From DSUN01 sp035527715 (GTDB lineage: Bacteria; Planctomycetota; PUPC01; DSUN01), in assembly GCA_035527715.1 (NCBI GenBank), contig DATKZY010000237.1:1-26567 (forward strand): DNA of 26,567 nt, in the 5' to 3' direction. This document shows, in pieces, positions 15,154-23,016 of this stretch; within the stretch, counting starts at the first letter, position 1; each line of letters opens with the position of its first letter. The notes below the pieces were generated by a model, which was given only the letters and a program-made list of their open reading frames with translations, made no database searches and had not been told where the DNA came from. The translations under genes and the position numbers were made by a program.

Positions 15154-18100
15154 GGCGGACGGTTGCCGAGATCTGCGCGGTCGCGTTTCTCCTCCTGGCC
15201 GTCGCGGGGATCGTCATCCCCTCCTACCTGCGGCGCACCCGCGCGCGGGACGACCTGGGCGACGCAGCCAAGGAGATCCAGGGCGCCCCGTCCACCCTCA
15301 TCAAGCAGCTCGGCGACCCGTCCACTCGCCTCGCCGCCGCGCGCGAGCTGGGCCGCCTGAAGGACCGCGAGGCTGCGGACTTCCTGCCCTACTGCCTGAC
15401 GGATCCCGACCCCGAGGTCCGGCGCGCCTGCGTGTGGGCGCTCGGCGAGATCGCCGATCCGAAAACCTCGCCGCACATCCGCTGGCGCCTCAGCGACCAG
15501 GACCTCCAGGTCCGCCTCGCTGCGGCCGAGGCTGTGGCCAAGGTCCCCGACGCCGAGGGCATCAAGGAGCTGGCCGCCCTGCTGCGCGACAAGGCCCCCG
15601 AGATGCGCGACGCGGCGAAGAAGGCCCTCCTCGCCATCGGCGCCCCCGCGCTCGGCGACCTCGACGCCGCAGTGGACCAGCCGGGCCTCGATGCCCGCCC
15701 GGCCCTCGTCGAGCTGGCCACCACCATCGGCGGCCCGCCCGCCGTCCCCACCCTGGTCAAGCTCCTCAACACCACGGATCCCACGATGCGGCAACGCCGC
15801 GACGCGGGGATGAACCAGGCGGTCCGCGAGGCCACCGTGGCCGCCCTCGTGGGCCTCGGGGCGCCGGCCGTCGAGGCCCTCGGCCGCCAACTGCCCCTTC
15901 CGCAGTGCTCGCTGGAGCTCAAGCGGACGATCGCCGAGGCGTTCCGACGCATCGGGAAGCCGGCCATCGAGCCGGTCGCCAGGCACGTCCTGGCCTGGAA
16001 GGTCTTCCCCAAACCAGAAGAGCTTAAGGTCTGGATCGGCGTCCTCGATGCGATTGGGAAGGGGGATGCGCAGGCGGAGGCAGCCCTTCAGAGAGCCAGG
16101 CACCAGCTCGCCGCCAGCGATGATGGCACAGGCGTCCCGCCTGTGACTGCGAATCTCGCGGAACTGCGCATTGTGGACGTGGTGGACAACGTGCCTTACT
16201 CCCCCGTGGATTCGCCGCCTGTTCTGAAGGAGTTGCCGGCCAACGGGCAAGTGAAGCTCCTCCTCCACAACGCCCTCATCGGGGGCAAGCGGAGCCGCGA
16301 CCTCCCCGGCCACACGCTCGAGCTGAATCTGCTCCGCCACCGCGGCCACTGGGAGAAGGACTTCTGGGGCAAGTCCACCACCTACAACCAGGGCGATCAC
16401 GAGGGCGAAATCCTCCAGTGCCAGGAAGCCCAGAGATCACAGCTCAGCATCCAGGTGGCGATCAACGACGACAACTGGGTCCAGGGCGGCTTCGGCAGGT
16501 ACGAGGTGGAACTAGGGAAGACCGACGCGGGGCTCGCAGGCACCCATCGCGGCTGGTTCAACGGCCAGGACGTCAAGGGCGCGGTCTCCGTGCAGCTTCA
16601 GGAGTGGCCTGAGAGCGCGTTCGCCGACTGGAGCGTCGAGAGCGGCGAGCACCCGCGCCTCCTCTTCCGCAGGGACCAGTTGCCCAGGATGCGTCAGCGC
16701 GCCGACACCGAGCTGGGGCGTGCCATCGTCCAGGCGCTCCGTGCCAGAATCACCGAAGACGACCAGGGCGTTGACCACGCCATCGGCTGGGCGCTCCTCG
16801 GTCTGCTGCTCGACGACCCCGCCTATGGCCGGCAGGCCATCCCCGTCCTCCGGTACGGGATGAAGCGCTTCGTCATCGGGCACCAGCACGATTCGGCCCG
16901 CAAGATGCTCCCCGTCGCCCTCGCCTACGACCTCGCCTACCCCGCGATGGACGAGGCCGAGGTCAAGGAGTTCAACGACTACGTGGTGAAGGAGGGCCAG
17001 GCCCTCGGCCGCTTCGGCCTGGGCAACAACTGCCTGAGCGCCAACAGCAATTGGTGCGCTATCAGCTTCGGCCCCGCCGTGATGATCACCCTCGCCGGCC
17101 TGCGCGAGAAGGGGCCCTTCGACCTCGCCCCGCCGAAGGAGCAGCAACGGGCCGCCTCCATCGCGCCTGATGCTGTGGGCGGGGCGTCTCTGCCCCGCGA
17201 CGATGGCGTGCCCATCACCGAATTCAAGGACGGCGAGCTTCTGAGGGATTGGCTCGTCATCGGCCCGTTCGAGGGACCCGGGGCGGAGACGCCGCGCCTG
17301 CCGGACGTGCCGCAGGAGGGCACCGCCGTCGAGTGGCAGGGGAAGACGCTCAAGTTCGCCCGCCTGCCCGAATCGGCCGTCCACAAGACCCCGCCGTTCC
17401 TGAAGCTCCCCGGGGTGATCCGCTTCGCCGACGCCCCGGCCGGCTCCCGCAGCTACCTCTACTGCCTCTTGAAGGTCGCCAAGGAGCAAGGCGCCCAGGT
17501 TCACATCCCGGTGGGCGAGAACGCCTCCGCGAGCCTGCTCATCAGCGGGCGCCGGTTCGGCGACGGCGACATCGTGGCCCTTCAGCCCGGCGTCCATCGC
17601 CTTCTCCTGGAGGTCGCGGGGCCGGCGGTCAGCCCCTTCCTCACCGCCGCGGACCACGGGCAGCGGCTGGGCCTCTGGGAGCGCTACCAGTGGCAGAAGC
17701 GCCGCTGGGAGGCCCTCAAGGCCCAGCACGAGAAGACGGGTGAGGCCCCCCAGGTGCCCCTCGGCCTCACCACCAGCACCCGCTACGTCAACCTCTGGTT
17801 CACCCACGCCATCGGCGAGCACGCCTGGAAGACCGAGCCCGAGGGCTACACGATGATCTCGCTGGACATGGTGCTGCCGGCGGCCGCGACCTATCCGACG
17901 GTGACCGGGCGGCCGCTCGTGTGCGGCAGCGGCCTGCCCTGGGTGCTGCCCCTCCAACTGATGCGGGCGTGCGGGAGTGGCGGAGGCGGCTACAGCGGCA
18001 CCGACGCGCCCCTGAGCATTCGCCACTTCTGCTACGCGACGCACCTGGCGCGGCCCGAGCTTCAGCCCGCCCTCATCTGGGAGTTCCGCCGCCGCGTTCT

Positions 18101-18959
18101 CCCCGACAGGCTCACAACCCTCTCGTGCCTGGAGCTGGCCTTCGCCCTCGCCTACTTCCCGCTCGACGTGCAGCCGCGCCCGCCTGAAGAGGCGATGCCC
18201 AAAGTCATCGCCGACCGCCGCAAGGGGGCCTTCCTCTTCCGCAACGCCTTCAAGGACGGCGACGACATCGTGGCGACGATCTTCTACCGCAGCGAGCGGC
18301 CCTACGGCGGCACGTACTTCCATCCGCAGGGCGGCAGCTTCCGCATCTCGGGCCTTGGCACCGCGTGGGCCAATGGCATCGTCGGCGACAAGCGGAACTG
18401 GGACTACGCCGACGAGGTCGCCCTCCACATCGAGGGCAGCAACGGCGACGGCCTGGGCAAGGTGACTTACTTCGCGTGGAAGCCGGACGGCTCGGGGGTC
18501 GTGGGTGGCGACATGTCCGACGTCTACAACCGCCGCACGGGTCTCGACATCAAGGCCGAGCGCCATTTCGCCGTGGACTACAGCGGCGCGTCGGGCGCCC
18601 CTGCCCTCTTTGCGGTCGTTGACCGAGTGAAGGGCGGGGGCAGGAAGAGCTGGCGGCTGCACTCGCCGGGCAACGCCCTGAGTGTCAATGACAGGGACTT
18701 CACGATCACGGGCAAGGGCGGCGGCACGCTCCACGGTTGCTTCATCGCCCCGGCCGACGTGGCGGTGAGCGCCGTGGGCAGCACCCTGTCGGGTGTGAGC
18801 GAGAAGCCCAACGCCGATTTCTTCGTCGTGATGACGATTCAGAAAGGCGCCGCCCCCGAGATCAAGGGCGCGGGACCCGGCCTCGGTGCCGCTGTCGCCG
18901 TCGGCCGCCAAAGCGTGCACTTCACGGGCGACAAGCTCGTCCTGGCATCGCAGAAGTAG
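15150..18959 (+). CDS. Membrane-anchored HEAT-repeat protein fused to a heparinase II/III-like lyase with an inserted binding module
   Basis: 1269 residues. A signal anchor (EICAVAFLLLAVAGIVIPSY, about 7-26) is followed by HEAT-like repeats (about 45-310), then a beta domain (about 337-490). At 499 begins a segment typical of alpha/alpha-toroid lyases (HPRLLFRRDQLPRMRQRA ... NNCLSANSNW), which breaks near 665, gives way to a galactose-binding-like module (about 690-830, DWLVIGPFEG), and resumes (about 840-1010, GEHAWKTEPEGY). A C-terminal beta-sandwich (about 1012-1269) matches the usual heparinase II/III layout. Members cleave uronic-acid polysaccharides, often sulfated ones, which fits the coupled sulfatase. 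The lyase assignment rests on motifs and is moderate; activity is not proven. The GTG start overlaps the sulfatase stop. Two palindromes are embedded in frame, at 16125 and 17179. Confidence 0.78.
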   Translation: MRRTVAEICAVAFLLLAVAGIVIPSYLRRTRARDDLGDAAKEIQGAPSTLIKQLGDPSTRLAAARELGRLKDREAADFLPYCLTDPDPEVRRACVWALGEIADPKTSPHIRWRLSDQDLQVRLAAAEAVAKVPDAEGIKELAALLRDKAPEMRDAAKKALLAIGAPALGDLDAAVDQPGLDARPALVELATTIGGPPAVPTLVKLLNTTDPTMRQRRDAGMNQAVREATVAALVGLGAPAVEALGRQLPLPQCSLELKRTIAEAFRRIGKPAIEPVARHVLAWKVFPKPEELKVWIGVLDAIGKGDAQAEAALQRARHQLAASDDGTGVPPVTANLAELRIVDVVDNVPYSPVDSPPVLKELPANGQVKLLLHNALIGGKRSRDLPGHTLELNLLRHRGHWEKDFWGKSTTYNQGDHEGEILQCQEAQRSQLSIQVAINDDNWVQGGFGRYEVELGKTDAGLAGTHRGWFNGQDVKGAVSVQLQEWPESAFADWSVESGEHPRLLFRRDQLPRMRQRADTELGRAIVQALRARITEDDQGVDHAIGWALLGLLLDDPAYGRQAIPVLRYGMKRFVIGHQHDSARKMLPVALAYDLAYPAMDEAEVKEFNDYVVKEGQALGRFGLGNNCLSANSNWCAISFGPAVMITLAGLREKGPFDLAPPKEQQRAASIAPDAVGGASLPRDDGVPITEFKDGELLRDWLVIGPFEGPGAETPRLPDVPQEGTAVEWQGKTLKFARLPESAVHKTPPFLKLPGVIRFADAPAGSRSYLYCLLKVAKEQGAQVHIPVGENASASLLISGRRFGDGDIVALQPGVHRLLLEVAGPAVSPFLTAADHGQRLGLWERYQWQKRRWEALKAQHEKTGEAPQVPLGLTTSTRYVNLWFTHAIGEHAWKTEPEGYTMISLDMVLPAAATYPTVTGRPLVCGSGLPWVLPLQLMRACGSGGGGYSGTDAPLSIRHFCYATHLARPELQPALIWEFRRRVLPDRLTTLSCLELAFALAYFPLDVQPRPPEEAMPKVIADRRKGAFLFRNAFKDGDDIVATIFYRSERPYGGTYFHPQGGSFRISGLGTAWANGIVGDKRNWDYADEVALHIEGSNGDGLGKVTYFAWKPDGSGVVGGDMSDVYNRRTGLDIKAERHFAVDYSGASGAPALFAVVDRVKGGGRKSWRLHSPGNALSVNDRDFTITGKGGGTLHGCFIAPADVAVSAVGSTLSGVSEKPNADFFVVMTIQKGAAPEIKGAGPGLGAAVAVGRQSVHFTGDKLVLASQK
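16125..16147. repeat. In-frame palindrome 3, HEAT/lyase gene
   Basis: CACAGGCG (16127-16134), loop TCC, CGCCTGTG (16138-16145). It encodes GTGVPPVT, exactly between the HEAT region and the following beta domain. Confidence 0.85.
17179..17198. repeat. In-frame palindrome 4, HEAT/lyase gene
   Basis: GCGGGGC (17179-17185), 6-nt loop GTCTCT, GCCCCGC (17192-17198). It encodes GGASLPRD, in the linker between the first half of the toroid and the inserted binding module. Confidence 0.8.
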
Positions 18960-18962
18960 CCC

Positions 18963-19002
18963 GGCGACGTCCCAACATTCTACAGAATGTTGGGACGTCG
19001 CC
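18963..19002. repeat. Perfect 19-bp inverted repeat between lyase and propeller genes
   Basis: The arms at 18963-18981 and 18984-19002 are perfectly complementary, separated by only AC. The centre reads AACATTCTACAGAATGTT. It starts 4 nt after the lyase-gene stop. There is no T tract, so ordinary intrinsic termination is doubtful; it could stabilise the upstream mRNA, act as a bidirectional hairpin or be a mobile palindrome. Confidence 0.95.
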
Positions 19003-19055
19003 CACGGCCAAGTGCTACCACTGCAAGCAGGGCATTCGTGAAGGGGACTGGTCAC

Positions 19056-22000
19056 GTGAGAGCTGTGCTCTTCTCTCTTCTCGGCGTCCTCGCGCTCCCC
19101 TCTGCGCGCGCAAGCGCGACCGCCGACTGGCCGATGTACCGCCACGATGCGGCACGAACCGCCTCGACGCCGCTGCAACTGCCCGAGCAACTCCACCTTC
19201 AGTGGGTTCGGGCGCTGCCGCCGCGGCTGCCGGCCTTCGCCTACGACACGCGGATGTGCATTGACGAGGGGCACTTCCCCGTCGTCGCCAACGGCATGGT
19301 CTACGTCGGGCTCGACGCCACGAACAGCGTCGTCGCCATTGACACGGCGACGGGCGACATCAAGTGGCGCTTCTACGCCGAGGGGCCGGTCCGCTTTGCG
19401 CCCATTGCGGCGGAAGGCAAAGTGTGGCTCGGTGCCGATGATGGCGTGCTCTACTGCCTCAGCGCCGCCGATGGCAAGCTGCTCTGGAAAGCCGATGGCG
19501 CGCCCGCCGACCGCAAGATCATCAACCACTGCCGCCTGTCGTCCAACTGGCCAGTGAGCATCGCCCCCGTCCTTCACGACGGCGTGGTCTACTTCGGCAA
19601 CGGCGTGTGGCCGATTGACGGCACCTTCGCCCACGCCGTGGACGCTGCGACGGGCAAGCGGCTCTGGACCAACTCCTCCCACATCAACCTCGGCTACCCC
19701 ACGGTCGTCGGCGGCTCGGTCTTGATGCCCTCGGGCAAGTATCCCAACGTCTTCGACCTCAAGACCGGCGGACCGCAGAAAGCGTCGCACCTCTACGAGG
19801 TCAAGAACCTCCCGACCTGCGTCCTCGCCGCCTGGGGCGACACTCATCTCCTCAACGGCAACAAGGCATACGCCGTTGCCCCTGGCCAACCCACGTATCG
19901 CACCTACGCCAACGCCGAGCACACCGGCGCCATCTGGACGCCCGTGATTGGCCGCGACCGCATCTACGGCGTGAACGACGGCATCCTCAAGTTCTATCGC
20001 CTCCCCACCGCCGACGAGATTGCCGCGACGAAGAAGAAGGACCTCATCCAGGTCGGCGGCCTGTGGTGGATCAACTCGCGCCCGAGCTACACGTGGTCGC
20101 AGGTCGGCGAGCCGCTCCCGCTGCCGGCGGGCGTGGAGCTGCCGAAGGACTGGTATCCGCGCCGCGTGGAGATCAAGGCGGGGAGCCGCCTCTTCGCCAG
20201 CGGCGGCGAATACGTCGTCGCCATTGACATCGCCGACGAGACGAAGCCGCGCGTCACGTGGCTCGCCAGGGCCGATTCGCGCGTCACCAACATCATCGCC
20301 GCCGCCGACCGCCTCTTCGTCACCGCCGAGAGCGGCCGCCTCTACTGCTTCGGCCCCGCCAAGGCCGAGCCGAAGACCCACGTCCTGCCCACGACGCCGC
20401 CGCGGCAGGAGGCGAACATCGCAGGATCGCTTCTCATGGCTACCGGCGCAACCGATGGGTTCTGCCTGGTGGTTGGGCTGAAGGACGGCCGGCTGACCGA
20501 AGAACTGGTGCGCGCGCCATGGTCGAAGCTCCGCGTGGTGGCAGTTGATCCAGATGAGAGCAAAGTCAACTCCCTGCGGAAGAAACTCGACGAAGCGGGG
20601 CTCCTCGGGCCGCGGCTTGAGTTGCATGTCGGCAACCCAGCAACCTGCCACTTGCCGAACTGCATGGCCAGCCTGATCGTCTCAGAGGACCTGGAGTCGG
20701 CAGGCGTCAAGGCAGGCCCTGCCTTCCTGGAGAACGCCTTCGCAGCGCTTCGTCCGTACGGGGGCTCAGCCTTTTTCCGCCTAGGTGCAGACCGAGGCTA
20801 TCGGTGGAACGAAGAGCGGCGGCAGCTCGAATCCTGTCTGAAGGCAGCACGCCTCCCGAAGGCCGAGATCATCGAAGCATCGGCGATGCACGGCTACCAC
20901 ATCAGGCGACCCGCCCTCCCCGGCGCCGATGACTGGACGCATGAGCGGCACGACGTGGGCGCGACGCTCGTGGCGCGCGACACGGCGGTGAAGCCGCCGC
21001 TCGGGCTGCTGTGGTACGGCGGGCCGGCCGCCGACTGGCACCGCACCTACTCGGCCTTCCTGCCCCCCGGCCTCGAGGTGGTCGAGGGACGCTACATCCT
21101 GCAAGGCCACGGCCTGCTCTCGTGCATTGACGTCTACACTGGCCGCCTGATCTGGGAGGCCCAGGTGCCCAAGGTGCAATACTACGGGGCGTACCTCGAC
21201 ACGCTCAAGGACGCCGCCGGCAAGCCCATCTACCCCGAGCCCGATTCGGCGGTCTGGCAGGGCAACCACGCGGGCCTGCTGCCCGGCGAGATCGAGCTGG
21301 CCAAGCTCTCGGGGAACTCGCTCAACGTCGTTTCGATGCCCAACGCCATCTACGTGGCCGCCGCGGAGAAGCTTCTCGCGCTCGACATCAACACGGGCAA
21401 GACCGAGCAGGCGCTCGACATTCCGTTCAGGGACGCCGAGGCGAAGCGGCCGCTGTGCTGGGGCGCAATTCGCGTCGTGGGCGACACCCTCGTCGCCACG
21501 GCCTTCGACCCCGCCGACATCAAGGCCGCCTGGGACGCCTGGCGCACGGGCAACGAGAAGAACAAGCAGCGCATGCCCATGCGCTGGCTCTTCGCTGCCA
21601 ATCGCAGAACGGGCGACCTGCTCTGGAAACGCAAAGCCGAGAGCGCCTGGCTCAACTGGGGCATGGCGATCGGGAACGGCAAGGTCTTCGCTCTCGACCT
21701 CGTCATCCCCGAGGTCATCGCTGCCTGGAAGGCCAACAACTGGCGGACGAACTGGCCGCAGCCCATGCTCTACGCCCTCGACCTCAAGTCGGGCGACGAG
21801 CTGTGGAAGAAGCCCGTCGAACTCTACTTCAACGAGCCGGCCTACTCCGCCGAGAAGGACCTCCTCATCGTCCCCTGCCGCGAGAAGACGCTCTGGAAGG
21901 ATGGCGATTGGGTGTCAGCCAAACCTCCCGCGGGTTCCGGAACCCGCGGGAGGTTATCCGCGCCCCCCAGCCTGCTGCTGGCGTACCAGGGCACGGACGG

Positions 22001-23012
22001 CAAGGTCCTCTGGCAGGTCGAGGACGGCGGCCCCTACGCCGAGCCGCTGATGCTGCATCCCCAGGGCATCGTCACCCGCCGCGGCCTCGCGTTCGACTAC
22101 GCGACGGGCCAGCAGGCGAAGGCCCTCTCCATCCTCACGGGCGACCCCGTGGACTGGCAGGTCTCGTCCGGCGGCTGCAACTTCCTCATCGGCAGCGACT
22201 ACCTGGCGACCCATCGCGTCTGCTACCAGGACCTGCGCTACAACTACGTCGTGCCGCTGCCTGGCATGCGGTCGGGCTGCACGCCGAGCATCGTGCCTGC
22301 CAACGGCGTCCTGAGCGTCTTCAACTACGCGGCCAACTACCCTTCCGACGAGCTCCGCAGTGCCTACGTGCTGGTCCATCGGCCCGAGAACGCCAACTGG
22401 ACCCGTCTGGGCGGCCGCACCGGCCCAACCGCCGAGGCGACGCTTCTCGCCGCGGGCCATCCCGTGAGGCGCCTGGGCCTGAATCTTGGCGCGCCCGCCG
22501 ACCACGTGGCGCCCGACGGCACGCCGTGGCTGAATGTCGGCGCCCCGACCACCGAACCGAAGATACGGGCTAAAGCCCGCACTACCGGCAGCGTCGTCGC
22601 CATGACGCCGGCAGAGGTCTCCCCATTTAGCGTTCATCCCGCATCGGTCAAGTCGGCCGGGCGGAGCTTCGCGTGGGTCGTGGCCTCGGGCCTGGTGGGC
22701 GTGCGGGAGCTGGCCGTTACCCTCGTGCCCGACATGGCGAAGGCGCCGGCAGGCACACCCTCCTACACGGTTCGCCTCCACTTCGCCGAGCCGGACGACT
22801 TGAAGCCCGGCCAGCGCGTCTTCAGCATCGCACTCCAGGGCAAGGAGGCGCTCAATGACCTCGACATCGTGAAAGAGGCGGGCGCCCGGCTCCGCGGCAT
22901 CGTCCGCGAGGTCAAGGGCGTCGCGGTCAGCGACACCTTGAGGATTTCCTTCACCCCCGCCGAGCACTCGCTGCCGTCCCTCCTCTGCGGCGTCGAGGTG
23001 ATCCGCGAGTGA
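19056..23012 (+). CDS. Secreted PQQ-type propeller protein with methyltransferase-like insert and C-terminal malectin-like domain
   Basis: 1318 residues from GTG 19056, chosen because a signal peptide (LFSLLGVLALPSARASA) follows and AAGGGG (19041-19046) lies 9 nt upstream; GTG 19038 is an alternative. An ATG at 18987 would start inside a hairpin and precede the signal peptide. Propeller strands appear at once (NSVVAIDTATGDIKW, GVLYCLSAADGKLLW). At about 454-605 the propeller is interrupted by a class I methyltransferase-like fold (FCLVVGLKDGRLTEEL, then LRVVAVDPDESKVNSLRKKL), whose glycine motif is degenerate. Propeller sequence resumes (DDWTHERHDVGAT) to about 1130. Residues about 1189-1318 are malectin-like (YTVRLHFAEPDD, QRVFSIALQGK), a carbohydrate-binding fold. 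Methylation outside the cytoplasm is unlikely, so the insert may be structural. Two in-frame palindromes are present. It is the last gene of the run. Confidence 0.85.
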   Translation: MRAVLFSLLGVLALPSARASATADWPMYRHDAARTASTPLQLPEQLHLQWVRALPPRLPAFAYDTRMCIDEGHFPVVANGMVYVGLDATNSVVAIDTATGDIKWRFYAEGPVRFAPIAAEGKVWLGADDGVLYCLSAADGKLLWKADGAPADRKIINHCRLSSNWPVSIAPVLHDGVVYFGNGVWPIDGTFAHAVDAATGKRLWTNSSHINLGYPTVVGGSVLMPSGKYPNVFDLKTGGPQKASHLYEVKNLPTCVLAAWGDTHLLNGNKAYAVAPGQPTYRTYANAEHTGAIWTPVIGRDRIYGVNDGILKFYRLPTADEIAATKKKDLIQVGGLWWINSRPSYTWSQVGEPLPLPAGVELPKDWYPRRVEIKAGSRLFASGGEYVVAIDIADETKPRVTWLARADSRVTNIIAAADRLFVTAESGRLYCFGPAKAEPKTHVLPTTPPRQEANIAGSLLMATGATDGFCLVVGLKDGRLTEELVRAPWSKLRVVAVDPDESKVNSLRKKLDEAGLLGPRLELHVGNPATCHLPNCMASLIVSEDLESAGVKAGPAFLENAFAALRPYGGSAFFRLGADRGYRWNEERRQLESCLKAARLPKAEIIEASAMHGYHIRRPALPGADDWTHERHDVGATLVARDTAVKPPLGLLWYGGPAADWHRTYSAFLPPGLEVVEGRYILQGHGLLSCIDVYTGRLIWEAQVPKVQYYGAYLDTLKDAAGKPIYPEPDSAVWQGNHAGLLPGEIELAKLSGNSLNVVSMPNAIYVAAAEKLLALDINTGKTEQALDIPFRDAEAKRPLCWGAIRVVGDTLVATAFDPADIKAAWDAWRTGNEKNKQRMPMRWLFAANRRTGDLLWKRKAESAWLNWGMAIGNGKVFALDLVIPEVIAAWKANNWRTNWPQPMLYALDLKSGDELWKKPVELYFNEPAYSAEKDLLIVPCREKTLWKDGDWVSAKPPAGSGTRGRLSAPPSLLLAYQGTDGKVLWQVEDGGPYAEPLMLHPQGIVTRRGLAFDYATGQQAKALSILTGDPVDWQVSSGGCNFLIGSDYLATHRVCYQDLRYNYVVPLPGMRSGCTPSIVPANGVLSVFNYAANYPSDELRSAYVLVHRPENANWTRLGGRTGPTAEATLLAAGHPVRRLGLNLGAPADHVAPDGTPWLNVGAPTTEPKIRAKARTTGSVVAMTPAEVSPFSVHPASVKSAGRSFAWVVASGLVGVRELAVTLVPDMAKAPAGTPSYTVRLHFAEPDDLKPGQRVFSIALQGKEALNDLDIVKEAGARLRGIVREVKGVAVSDTLRISFTPAEHSLPSLLCGVEVIRE
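21922..21955. repeat. In-frame palindrome 5, perfect 34-bp palindrome
   Basis: A fully self-complementary sequence with no unpaired centre: AACCTCCCGCGGGTTCC followed by its exact reverse complement. It encodes about eleven residues, KPPAGSGTRGR and neighbours, in a turn between two propeller strands, before PSLLLAYQGTDGKVLW. Confidence 0.95.
22560..22584. repeat. In-frame palindrome 6 (25-bp element, reverse copy)
   Basis: The core CGGGCTAAAGCCCG is flanked by AAGATA and CACTA. It is the reverse-oriented partner of 13494-13518, with one mismatch in 25. It encodes KIRAKARTT between the propeller and the malectin-like domain. Confidence 0.9.
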
Positions 23013-23016
23013 GCGG

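Noticed and set aside
18987..19055. Upstream start for the second propeller gene
   Set aside because: The ATG lies inside a hairpin arm, would put about 23 residues before the signal peptide and has no ribosome binding site.
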